Below are positions 1-55,729 of a DNA stretch of 64,000 nt, piece by piece. How positions within the stretch are numbered: the stretch's first letter is position 1; every line of letters starts with the position of its first letter. The DNA lies in contig CM063106.1 of the NCBI GenBank assembly GCA_031841125.1, forward strand, positions 19,220,001-19,284,000, written 5' to 3'. Made by a program: the position numbers and the translations under genes. This stretch comes from Acanthococcus lagerstroemiae. Its lineage: Eukaryota; Arthropoda; Insecta; Hemiptera; Eriococcidae. A model generated the notes under the pieces. It searched no databases. It was not told where the DNA came from and worked only from the letters and a program-made list of their open reading frames with translations.

Positions 1-62
1 TGTCTAAAAACTTCATGAGAATGATAGACCCTAAGACCCTAAATCAAGTCCATAAAGTCTAA

Positions 63-140
63 CACGTTGCTGTGTGGTGAAATGGTAACGTGCCAGCTTC
101 GCAATCCTTGCGTCTGTGGTTCGAATCCCACCAACGCCGG
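63..140 (+). ncRNA. tRNA-like sequence / SINE head
   Basis: A box-A-like stretch (TGGTGAAATGGTAACGTG) is followed about 40 bases later by a good box B (GGTTCGAATCC), with partly complementary ends near 63 and 135. The anticodon arm does not fold as a normal tRNA and the T stem lacks one base, so this is more likely the 5' head of a tRNA-derived SINE or a pseudo-tRNA than a working tRNA gene. It lies in the intron upstream of the first otoferlin exon in the window. The rest of 141-977 shows nothing recognisable. Confidence 0.4.
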
Positions 141-977
141 AAAGCTTATTCGAATACCCCCCCCCCCTAACATCTTAGCAAACACAGAGCCTACAGTATC
201 AATCGGGGTGGAAATATAGCGCGTCCTGTAACCCCCACCAGTTCGAACTAGACATTACAATCGCAGGGCGTGTTACCTCCAGATCAGAGAGATTGGTACT
301 GTGCGCGTGCACTTCGTGGACAATTTACTTAACGTTGTGAAACATGTGGCTAGTGAGCGACCTGCGGCTGTAAACTTCTTCGATATAGAGAAAGAAAACT
401 CTAAACTAAAAGAACAAAGCCGTGGGGAAAGTAACGACAAACTACCCCGACTAACCTGTCCAGGAGGTCGCGCCTCAGAACCGCGGCTGCCAACGTCCGG
501 CATCGGATATGGCGCCTGAAGAAAAATAATATTCCTAATAGGATGGGGAGGGTCCAAACGATTGAAGGTAATCACATTTTCGTGTACTGTTCTAATGGCC
601 CGAACATTAGGCCTTACGGTCAGCTAGAAATATTTAATAAACTCAAAAATAATATGTTGATCACCTTATCTTCTTACCAACTGGAAACTTTCGAAAAGGA
701 AATCTAATAACTTCTCCGAGATACCATTTCTGCGTCCCACTCTAATCAACAGTGAACACGTGCTCGTAGAGTTTGATTCGAAAATTTGACAGCATAATGG
801 TCTACCTACTTTAATTGTAACAAAAATATTTCATTTTCTCCTATAGTATACTTCCATGTCTATAAAGGACATACATAGTAATTTCATTTTCAAACACCCA
901 CGAATCTTCGTATTCCGTTATAATATTATGAAGGATTATATTTCGCATTTCTGATTGACGTGTTCATTAATCGACAG

Positions 978-33094
<32,117 letters not shown>

Positions 33095-33181
33095 CTTGTT
33101 CTTGTTACTCAGTATTATCTAAGTATTCTTTTTTCCTCTTCCTTTTTTTGAAGTTACCACGATAGAATTTTTTGTTGTTTT

Positions 33182-33187
33182 AATAAA
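33182..33187 (+). promoter_or_regulatory. Putative otoferlin polyadenylation signal
   Basis: AATAAA lies 88 bases after the stop codon and is followed by T- and GT-rich sequence, as expected for a cleavage site. This would give a very short 3' UTR. It is supported by position only. Confidence 0.5.
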
Positions 33188-33289
33188 AACTTTATTTTGC
33201 TGTTGTTGCGATTTTGTTGTAGCTGATCTGAGACGTTGATGATATTTATCTACCCGCAGGAAAACCAGTGATTTAGCTGGCATGAAGGA

Positions 33290-36200
33290 ATACGTTAGAT
33301 TAGCTCAAATGGTTGATTCAAAAAGAGTACCTAATAGAATATACTGCTGGATAATGTGTAATACTGCAATAAATACTTGGTCCTTCATGAATACAGTATG
33401 CAACCCATCTGACACGGCAAAGATCCCTAACTATCTGAAGCATGCTATAAATAACCAATTTATATTAGGAGAATAGAAGTTATATGAAGATCTTATGTTG
33501 GCGCAACTAATACCTTGCTCCTTTGTGAGACCAGTATGCAATCCACTCAACATAGAAGAAATTATTAATACTTTGCCGCTTCATGAAAACAATATGCAAC
33601 TCATCTAACATGGCAAAAATCTCAAAGTATGTAAAATACCCTGAAAATGGGCAATTTCTACTAGGAAAATAGGAGTTATACGAAGGTCTCACGTCCACTC
33701 AGCTAATACTTTTTCCCTTTGAGGAAACAAGCGGAATGGTTCGAAATTATATTTTCGACGATATCAACGTAATGAAAAGTCAGAGAAAAAAGAACATCAA
33801 ATTCTCTCCCTTTTGTTCTACCACTAACAGGTCCAGAAGATAATGAGCTTTCTCAGGTGAACGCACAGACTTGATACAAAATTACCCTCCCTCGCCAAAA
33901 TTTCGAACCGGCGAGAAAATTGTTTCCTGCAAGAGAAGTTCTTAATTTTCTGACTTTCCATTGCGTTAATTTCGTCAGAAAAAACCTCCCCTTGTCAAAA
34001 CTTCAAACCGTTTCGCTATAGCTATCACCAATCTAAAGATTTTCGTGTTATATCTGCACCCCGCACCCCCCGGGAAAATGAGAGATTTCGAAAATGCCTT
34101 TGTGGTATATTGTATTGCCTACTCAGCGTGTTAAAGGCACCACTAAATTATTCAAAAATTCGAAAAGGTGTAGATGAAAATGAACGCGTTCAGGGGGGGT
34201 CAAACTACAGATACATAACAACTAGTTTCTGTTCTATGTGTACGCATATGAATTTGCTCTCAAAATTGGTTTCCTCTAGCTATCCCCAGTCCGGAGATTT
34301 TCGAGTTTTATTAGTTCCCCCCAGAGAAATTCGCGATTTCGGAAACGTCAATTGGTGTATGTTGGGTTGCATATTCGACGTGCTGAAGGCATTACCAGAA
34401 TATTGGAAAATTTGAAATAAAATTGTGAAGCCTTCGAAGAATTGAATATGCTATTTCTCATACTACAATTGACGTTTTCAAAATCGCTAATTTCTCTGGG
34501 GCGAACTAATAAAATGCAACAATCTTTGGATTGGGGGCAGCTACAGCAAAACGGGTTGACACTTTCAAAAGAGGAGATCAATTTGCTATCAAAATTTCAA
34601 ACCGTTTTCCTCTAGCTGTCCCCAGTCCGGAGATTTTCGCGTTTTATTAGTTCCCCCCAGAGAAATTCGCGATTTTGAAAACGTCAATTGGTGTATGTTG
34701 AGTTGCATACTCGACGTCCTGAAGGCACTGCCAGAATATTCTGCTAAAGTGGAGGCCCTCACGAAAGTAGATATGCTATTTCATACGCAATTGACGTTTT
34801 CAAATTCGCTAATTTTCTGGGGCGAACTAATAAAATCAAAAATCTTTGGATTGGGGGCAGACAATCAGCAAAACGGTGAATTTGAAGAGGGATCATTTGC
34901 TCTCAAGATTCAAACGTTTTCCTTAGCTTCACCGAGTCCGGAGATTTTCGCGTTTTATTAGTTCCCCAGAGAAATTCGCGATTTTGAAAACGTCAATTGG
35001 TGTATGTTGGGTTGCATATTCGACGTGCTGAAGGCATCCCAAATTCAAAATTTGAAATAAATTGTGACCCTTCGAAGATTGAATATGCTATTTCTCATAC
35101 TCATTTGAGCAGTTTTCAAAATCGCTAAATTCTCTGGGCGAACTATAAAATGCAAAAATCTTTGGATTGGGGGCAGCTACAGCAAACAGGTTGACACTTT
35201 CAATGAGGAGATCAATTTGCTATCAAAATTTCAAACCGTTTTCCTCTAGCTATCCCCAGTCCGGAGATTTTAGCGTTTTATAAGTTCCCTCCTGAGAAAT
35301 TCGCGATTTTGAAAACGTCAATTGGTGTATGTTGAGTTGCATACTCGACGTCCTGAAGGCACTGCTAGAATATTCTGCTAAAGTGGAGGCGCCTCCGACG
35401 AGTAGTATATGCTCTTTCTCATACGTCAATTGACGTTTTCAAATTCGCTAATTTCTCTGGGGCGAACTAATAAAATGCAAAAATCTTTGGATTGGGGGCA
35501 GCCACAGTAAAACGGGTTGACACGTTTGAAAGAGGAGATCAATTTGCTCTCAAAAGTTCAAACCGTTTTCCTCTAGCTATCCCCAGTCCGGAGATTTTAG
35601 CGTTTTATTAGTTCCCCCCAGAGAAATTCGCGATTTTGAAAACGTCAATTGGTGTATGTTGAGTTGCATACTCGACGTCCTGAAGGCACTGCCAGAATAT
35701 TCTGCTAAAGTGGAGGCGCCTTCGACGAGTAGAATATGCTATTTCTCATACGCCAATTGACGTTTTCAAATTCGCTAATTTCCCTGGGGCGAACTAATAA
35801 AATGCAAAAATCTTTGGATTGGGGGCAGCCACAGCAAAACGGGTTGACACTTTTGAAAGATGAGATCAATTTGCTCTCAAAAGTTCAAACCGTTTTCCTC
35901 TAGCTGTCCCCAGTCCGGAGATTTTCGCGTTTTATTAGTTCCCCCCAGAGAAATTCGCGATTTTGAAAACGTCAATTGGTGTATGTTGAGTTGCATATTC
36001 GACGTGCTGAAGGCACTACCAGAATATCAGAAAATGTGAAATAAAATTGTGACGCCTTCGAAGAATTGAATATGCTATTTCTCATACTACATTTGACGTT
36101 TTCAAAATCGCTAAATTCTCTGGGGCGAACTGATAAAATGCAAAAATCTTTGGATTGGGGGCAGCTACAGCAAAACAGGTTGACACTTTCAAAAGAGGAG

Positions 36201-37165
36201 ATCAATTTGCTATCAAAATTTCAAACCGTTTTCCTCTAGCTATCCCCAGTCCGGAGATTTTCGCGTTTTATTAGTTCCCCCCAGAGAAATTTGCGATTTT
36301 GAAAACGTCAATTGGTGTATGTTGAGTTGCATACTCGACGTCCTGAAGGCACTGCCAGAATATTCTGCTAAAGTGGAGGCGCCTTCGACGAGTAGAATAT
36401 GCTATTTCTCATACGCCAATTGACGTTTTCAAATTCGCTAATTTCTCTGGGGCGAACTAATAAAATGCAAAAATCTTTGGATTGGGGGCAACTACAGCAA
36501 AACGGTTTGAAATTTGCGCAAGAGGGGATTATTCTGCTCCCAATATTTCAAACCGTTGCTTCCTAGCTCTCACCGGTCCAGAGATTTTCGCGTTTTATTA
36601 GTTCCCCCCAGGAAATTCGAGATTTTGAAAACGTCAATTGGTGTACATAGTATTGCATATTCGACGTTTTGAAGGCATTACCAAATACTTTGATAAATTC
36701 GAGAGCGTGAACATGAAAATGAAAACAATGTGGTGACGCCTACCACGCCCTCAGTTAATTTCACGTACGCGAATTGACGTTTTCGAATTTTCAAATTTCC
36801 TGGGGTGAACTAATAAAACACGAAAATCTTTGGATTGGGGGGCAGCTACAGCGAAATTGTTTGAAATTTTCGTTCAGTTGGTCTTATCAGTTACCAAAAT
36901 GGTGGGAGATTGCAAGTGTCGTAACTTGTGACTGAAGTCAACTCGAGTGCAAAGACTAAGCCTCAAGCCAAACATCATTGAGCCATACTTAACCCCGAAA
37001 AATTAGCTTCAGGCCAGAAGCAAGGTCATCTAGCAGCCTAAAACCCATCAGCTAAGCTTAAGCCAGTGACCATTGACTTCACTCCCCTATTGCATACTGC
37101 GTTCACGAAGGGGCAAAGTATTAGCTGAGCAAACATAAGACTTTCACGTTAACTCCTATGCTTAG
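33290..37165. repeat. Palindromic satellite with inverted 140-bp flanks
   Basis: Core array from about 33960 to 36880: eight to nine units of roughly 310-340 bp, marked by AGTCCGGAGATTTTCGCG near 34287, 34627, 34936, 35260, 35584, 35910, 36247 and a variant at 36570. Every unit contains two ~75-bp halves that are reverse complements of each other (AAACGTCAATTGG(T/C)GTATG at the inner ends) around a ~100-bp spacer. On the left, 33371-33740 holds two to three direct copies of a ~140-bp unit (AGCTAATACTTT, GAAAATAGGAGTTATACGAAGG); on the right, 37085-37165 carries the same unit inverted. It lies in the gap between the convergent 3' ends of the two genes. Confidence 0.85.
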
Positions 37166-37212
37166 GTTTGTCACGGTTCCACCAATGAAAAAGATTAAAA
37201 AACGTTATTAGT

Positions 37213-37218
37213 TTTATT
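37213..37218 (-). promoter_or_regulatory. Putative WDR47 polyadenylation signal
   Basis: AATAAA on the minus strand, about 880 bases after the WDR47 stop, just to the right of the satellite edge near 37165. It would give an AT-rich 3' UTR over 37190-38095, which otherwise shows no feature. Other AT-rich hexamers nearby are possible. Confidence 0.35.
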
Positions 37219-38095
37219 ACAATGTTACATTTAAAAAAACGTAAAAAATAACTTACTCATTAAAAAAATGAAGGGAATAAAAAGAGTATTATAAACATCT
37301 TATAAACCAGTTAGTTATACATTTTCTTCCTCGTTCGCAAACGTAAACTAACAGGCGTTTCATACTCCTTAACACAACTCTGACAACGTTAAATCAAAAG
37401 AGTATCTTCTTGAATGAGTCAGTTGTACCCGAAAAATGTTCGTTAAGCTGGTATTAATTATCCAGTAACATTTACATTGTAACATACAGTAAGCAAAAAA
37501 GTGAAAGTAAAAATCAATACATAAATTGAGCTTAACAAAAAAAAGAGAGAAAAAAAAACACGAAGCGATAAACATACTCGTATTTGTTCATCAAGATTAA
37601 AGAAATATTTAACGATTTTAAAGAAATAACGCTTAGCAAAATAACAGTTAACAAAAGAAAAGAAGACAAAAAACTAAAATATTACTAGATGGTATTGGCG
37701 TAAGCGTAATACTATCCTAACGCTGATATTTAATTTGTATGTGAAATTTTGGTACGATTTTCAATAATTTAAACTTTCTTCAAAACAAGTTACTGGCAAG
37801 ATACGGAAAAAGGAAAACTAAAAAGATTATACCAGTCCTATTCGACGTAAAAGCTTAATATGAAAATGCGATTCTCAACGTACATAATAAATAATATAGT
37901 TTCACGTTTTCCTTCGGTCATTCCGATTCGAGAAATAGGCCTAACGATAAGTATTACAATCCTATGCTAAACATTACGACTATAAAATTATTAATGAATG
38001 GTATTAGTGGTAAAATGCACACAGCCAGGTTAATGTGATACACTATGCGACGATTAGTGATTGCTGAATACGACGAAGCGATCCATAGTGTTCCT

Positions 38096-50775
<12,680 letters not shown>

Positions 50776-51374
50776 TCAAGTTGCATTACATCTTCCGTGA
50801 TGTAACATTTTGCGTACATTTACTTTCACGAGTCCACACGAGTCTAGCAATAGGGACTCCCGAGTTTTTACAGTTTTAAGTCTCTTCCTGAGCGTGCTTC
50901 AGTGCACATAGACGTGCTCGAACGTCAACTATTACATCACAGTAGATACAGCACAAAACATCGCATTGTAGGAGAGAACCTGCAGGAAATGACACCACAG
51001 ACTTCACCCCCTCTGAAAGAAACCAAATCTCTGGCTCTGTAACACCGTCTCTATCTCTGATCTTTTTTTGTCACAGATATGTCTAATGGCTCGCCACGAA
51101 AAACAGAAAAATTCGGCAGAAAAGCTTCGCAAAAGACGCTCCGCAGAAAAACGTTACCACGGCGTTGTAGTTGCGTATTCCTCTTTGTGCGGTCATTCGT
51201 TCAATCGCATTTCGCTCGGCCGACACGGAGAATGCCGAGCGATGCCGAGAATGGTCGACTATAGTCAGTTCAATAATGTCCTTCCAATACTAAACATTTT
51301 ATTCCCACGTTCAATCCATTTTTCAAACTTTTTTGGAATTCAGTTTCTGGTATATTCGCTAAGAAAACATTGAT

Positions 51375-51574
51375 GGCTCAAAGAACTGTGGAATCAGATG
51401 GAAAATGCTTCCCTCGGAATGCTTCTTTTAATTTTGGAAACAACTAGAAATCACAAGGTGCTTTCTCAGAAAGTTGTGTAAGTATTTGTAGTACTACTCT
51501 TCTCCAATTGCAAACAATCAAAAGAAACACTCTGAGAGAGACATGGTCTATCTAATTCCGCAGTTCTTTGAGCC
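51375..51574. mobile_element. 200-bp MITE (GGCTCAAAGAACTG termini)
   Basis: 25-bp terminal inverted repeats: GGCTCAAAGAACTGTGGAAT at the left, and at the right ATTCCGCAGTTCTTTGAGCC. No clear target duplication. Nested in 51273-51940. Confidence 0.65.
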
Positions 51575-51610
51575 GTTGGTATATCCTTAGCAAAAATACC
51601 AAACAGTAAA

Positions 51611-51880
51611 CTGGATGCTATTCAGCAAAAGGGAACCAACTAGCAAAATCCACTTTTTGAGAACACACGATTTGAAATTGAAGAGACATGTAGAAACTAT
51701 ATGATATAGCGTTTACTGATAGGCGTTTTTTAACGTGAAGTACACATTTTTGAATTGGTGGCTCAATTTTGAAAAATTCTAATTTTTACGTTATTTCCAA
51801 GATACGTACGTATACCTACTAATATAACTCATTTTGTTTACAAATGTTGGTTGGTTCCCTTTAATTGAATAGCATCCAAT
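51611..51880 (+). mobile_element. MITE family A, copy 3 (best preserved)
   Basis: The terminal inverted repeats are long: CTGGATGCTATTCAGCAAAA then GGGAACCAAC at the left, and GTTGGTTCCCTTTAATTGAA then TAGCATCCAATT at the right. The interior matches 31861-32118 (inverted) and 39235-39392. This copy defines the family: about 260-270 bp, AATTGGAYGCT ends. Confidence 0.78.
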
Positions 51881-52334
51881 TTCAAAACATGTTTAAAAAA
51901 TGAAAGGTCAGATAAATGTTTAGCATTGGAAGGACGTTATGGAGGAGGGGGGTGAACACTACAGTACTGATTAAAGCATAAAAATAATTAATTTTTATAA
52001 TCATTCTAGTTGACAGGCTAAATTCATATATGTACTCTTTTCCAAGTGGTTCTTGCATTAAAAGATTAATGCTTGTGCCTTAAAATTTGGTATAGTAAAT
52101 ACAGTGTTTGTTGCTCTATAACCTCTACTACTTGGTTGTTTAACGGATTGCGTTCTCTTCATAGCAGGGACTCAGTCTCTTTTTATTTATCCTATACATA
52201 AATACTCATATGTAACAGTTAAAACCCAATCTAGAATTCATTAGTCAAAACTAGTTTCCACAAATGATTTTAGTCATCACTAGTTTTGACTAGTTAATTC
52301 TAGAATTAACTAATTGTTTTAATACATTAGTAAA

Positions 52335-52572
52335 CTGAAGGGTAAAGAATCAAAACTCACATTTGCATTTTCCTTCAGGGGCGCAAATAGGCAACAAAAT
52401 ACTGTACACGAGTGCAGGAATATCTTTGCTGCGCCCGTGAACGTGGAGTATGTTATACACATCACGCATTCACAGGCGCAGCAAAAATATTCCTGCACCT
52501 GTGTACAGTATTTCGCCTATTTACGCACTTGAAGTAAAATGGTAAATGTGAGTTTTGATTCCTTACCCTTCA
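52335..52572. repeat. Near-perfect ~240-bp hairpin
   Basis: Arms of about 110 bp, 52335-52445 and 52462-52572, are complementary along their length (CTGAAGGGTAAAGAATCAAA; AATACTGTACAC; GTGCAGGAATAT; TTTGCTGCGCC) around a ~16-bp loop. A MITE is likeliest; a transcript would fold into long double-stranded RNA. Confidence 0.75.
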
Positions 52573-53316
52573 ATTCTAGTTTTAACTAAAGTAAAATTAT
52601 AATTGTTTGAGTTCAAAAGGTACCTAATAGTATTTTGAAGCATAGTATTGTTTATGGATCAAAAGTTGGCAAAATCAACAAGTCAAAAAAGATTTCAAGG
52701 TTTTTTCTTTTAATCAATACAAACAAATTCTGATACTTGGAAATTTTGAGTTGAGTCAGTGGGGGATTTAACAACTCCCCCCCCCTTCTACCCCAGAAAA
52801 ACTCTCCGCTACGTCACATTTTCCTTTCCTGTTCTGTTAATATTCTTTTTCCATTTTGTTGCTCCACTTTTCCTTTTACATTCTCCTATTTTGCGTGCAA
52901 AACCCTTTTTCCTTGCATGCTGTTATATTTTTCCTAAATAGAATTAAGATTAGTTGTGTAGGATATCTAAGCATAGATAAGAATTTCAATTTCATTTCTA
53001 TATTTTGTTTTCATCTCTTGAGAAACAAAATTATTTTACTATAACATTACTCCTCATACAGCATAATTACATAGAAGTTATTTAAATTACATGCTGTATT
53101 GAATGCGTATCAAGTATGTGGGATGTAGAGGTATAAGGTGTGTGGAACGCACGCTATACAAGTACGCAAAGTAGCCGTAAAGGAAGAAAAATACTTAGTA
53201 GTACTCCAGTAGTAGAAAAGGATATAGCTCACAGATGTGTAAAGTAGTGGTAATGTGGCGGTATTCAAATGGCATTACAGCAGTATCACAAACGTTAAGA
53301 ATATGGCTCACATATG

Positions 53317-54073
53317 AGGAGTTATCTGTCAAAAGGGCCCCTGTGAGCAATAATGATTTTGAGAAAAACAATTTCAAAGTTTTCAAGCTGAAATACTCCT
53401 TTCAGACTGATTTAACTGAAAAATATGTTATTATAAAAAGTGTTCACGGTGACTCCATTAACAGAAATGACTAATTAATTGTTTAGTTCGTTCAGAAACA
53501 AACGCGGATGAAGGAAGATGCCAGGGGCCCTTTTTAGAGAGATGGGAAAATTAGTGTGGTGGGATGTGTCGTGGTTTATCAGAAGCTGTTTTCCCATGAT
53601 AATATTGGTGAGTTTTATGCATTCAGTCTTCTACTTCTTTTGTGTCCATATATTAATACAACTTATGAGACAACACACAACTTCTAACTCGCTGAATGAT
53701 GATTTATTGTCAATTCTCGTGATTGAAGCTATGTAGTAGCGAAGATGCCTCTCCCTGCTCGTAACGCAACCAAAATGTGTAATTTTGGAAGTGTATTATC
53801 GTAGATAGAGTTACTCGCTGTTCACTCTATTGTAATATTGTAATGTATGCTTGGTTTCATTGGCTATACAATAAGTGTGTACACATTTCAGCATTGAATC
53901 GATGTTGATACAATGCCTTTGGAATCATTTATTGGCGCCAATTTTGCTGAATGTCATATGTTGATACATAGAGCAGGGGTTTTATAATAAAGTAGGACAC
54001 GGAGAATTCGAAAATCAGCATCTCCGCAAAAAGGGCCACCGCTCAACAGAGGCCCTTCTGACAGATAACTCCT
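53317..54073. mobile_element. 757-bp DNA transposon with 8-bp TSD
   Basis: Exact direct repeats CACATATG at 53309-53316 and 54074-54081 flank ~31-bp terminal inverted repeats (AGGAGTTATCTGTCA, then AAGGGCC; right end complementary with three differences). No transposase is visible, so the element is non-autonomous. An 8-bp duplication fits hAT, P or Merlin-type elements; the termini alone do not decide. Confidence 0.82.
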
Positions 54074-54228
54074 CACATATGTAAAGTAGTAGTACAGAAG
54101 GCAAAATACATTGGAGTATTCAAGTGGTATGTTGAACGTAAAACTAGTACAGTGTTGAGCGACATTACCACTCTATTGCGCTGCAGTGATACCACTAATT
54201 TTTTGGATTTTGAGTGGTGAAATATTCA

Positions 54229-55063
54229 ATGGGGAGGCTGTCCACAGGGGGAGTACTCTCTCCCCTACTGTGTAGCCTAGTGGTGGATAGTTTCCTGGAT
54301 GAGTTCAATGGTCAAAAAATATACACATAGGGCTATGCTGATGATTTGGCTGTGGTGGTAACCGACACATTTCCAGGAACTATTGCGGAGTTAACGCAGT
54401 GGGGACTCCGATGAGTGGAAAAATGGTGTGTGAAAAGAGGGTTATCGATAAACCCGGATAAAACTGAGATCACTCTTTTCACCCACAAAAGGAAGGTCGA
54501 AGAGTTGATCAAGGTGCAATAAAAGGGAAGATCATTAGCCCTCACAGAAAAGGTGAAGTACTTAGGAGTATATCTTGATGAAAAACTCTCCTGGAGGGAT
54601 CACGTCTCAGAGAAATAGAAAAGGATGAGGGACAAGAGGCACAAAAAAACTGGCAACCAGGCCTGCTTCATGTAGCATACAGCGTCATAATCAAAAGTAA
54701 GGCTTGATAAGTAAGCGACAGAAGCTGGTGTCGCAGTGGCATGAAAGTCAGCAAAACACTGACAGGGGACGCCCCCAGTCAGTATGCCAAGTTCCTACAT
54801 GGGCTTGACAGGAAACATGTAAGGCTCATGGTCTGATTACTAACTGGTCATGGGGCCACAAAACACATGTAATATAAAATAGGAGTGGTGAGAAGCGACT
54901 CCTGTAGGTACTGTGGAGAAGAGGGAGAAACCTCGATCCATATCATATATGTCAATGCCCAGCAATAGCCGGGACAAAAGCGAAGCACTGGAACTAGAGT
55001 ATCCAGCACCCAGTGAAGTCTCACTTTGGCTATAAAAGTGAGGCTACTGAGCTGATCCTTAAC
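54229..55063 (+). pseudogene. Dead reverse transcriptase of a jockey/R1-type LINE
   Basis: One frame gives GGVLSPLLCSLVVDSFLDEF, then YADDLAVVV (the catalytic YADD is retained), KWCVKRGLSINPDKTEITLF and KVKYLGVYLDEKLSWRDHVS, interrupted by several in-frame stops (for example near 54328, 54413 and 54521). Further on, CRYCGEEGETSIHII near 54902 is the terminal zinc-knuckle region. Stops and missing segments show that it is inactive. Confidence 0.85.
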
Positions 55064-55729
55064 AGCAGCCTGAGGAATAGTTCAATGGACTACAAAGTCT
55101 GAGCATTCGGCGCACACAGCGTCACGATGCTGATGATAAGGTCCAAGCGTTCTGGACACTGATGCGATACTCGGTAAGGTAGTTTCCGGGGCCGGGGGTT
55201 CGGTGTCTGGGGAGCAACTTTGGCATGCGTGCATTGCCATACGCTCCACCAAACCATAGCACTAAGCGTTATCATCAAGTTTCAACTTCTGGTCGTTGAC
55301 TAAAAATTACTTACAAAACTGGTACCTAGTATTATCACAATCTGTATGTAAGTATGTATTAGTGTCCCTCTTCAATTCAGTGGGGTTGAATGTATTATAA
55401 ATAAAACTGATCAGAAGTACGGAAATTTTGTACATCTAAATCTGGACTGACTTCCCCTCTCCAGAATTTCCTTCTGGATCCACCCTTGTCCCCTATAAGC
55501 AAAAATAGTTATGACTAAAATCATTTGTGGAAACTAGTTTTGACAAGTGAATTCTAGAACTGACTGATTTCAGGTTTTAACTGTAACATATACACAACTG
55601 TGTCCGACATTATCTGCGAGTTTGGGATCAGACGCCACACAGCCATTAGCCATTGACTTTCTGCTTGAGTATGAAGTCAGTGACATATTAGCCACTGACT
55701 TTTTCCACTTGAAGTGAGTCGGCGCGTCT

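Larger units (their letters stand above)
51273..51940. mobile_element. Inverted-repeat element with two nested MITEs
   Basis: The ends AATGTCCTTCCAATACTAAA (51275) and its complement (TTTAGCATTGGAAGGACGTT, 51920) form ~25-bp terminal repeats. Inside are two further elements, 51375-51574 and 51611-51880, annotated separately. No gene is present. Confidence 0.6.
52209..55592. mobile_element. 3.4-kb composite bounded by ~85-bp inverted repeats
   Basis: 52209-52290 (TATGTAACAGTTAAAAC, AAAACTAGTTTCCACAAATG, ATTTTAGTCAT) recurs inverted at 55505-55592. The interval holds a hairpin repeat (52335-52572), a 757-bp element (53317-54073) and a dead reverse-transcriptase fragment (54229-55063). Whether it ever moved as one unit or results from two independent insertions is unknown. 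Confidence 0.5.

Noticed and set aside
63..140. Functional tRNA gene
   Set aside because: Box A and B are good, but the anticodon arm and T stem do not form normally; kept only as a tRNA-like/SINE head.
34348..34581. ORF of 77 codons recurring in the satellite (also 35972-36205)
   Set aside because: Repeats because the satellite unit repeats; other copies carry frameshifts, so no coding constraint is visible.
33960..36880. CRISPR-like regular repeats
   Set aside because: Units are ~325 bp, internally palindromic and in a spliced eukaryotic genome; no short direct repeats with unique spacers and no cas genes.
51068..51373. Arg/Lys-rich ORF of 101 codons
   Set aside because: No recognised family and no splice or expression evidence; it overlaps the edge of a transposable element at 51273.
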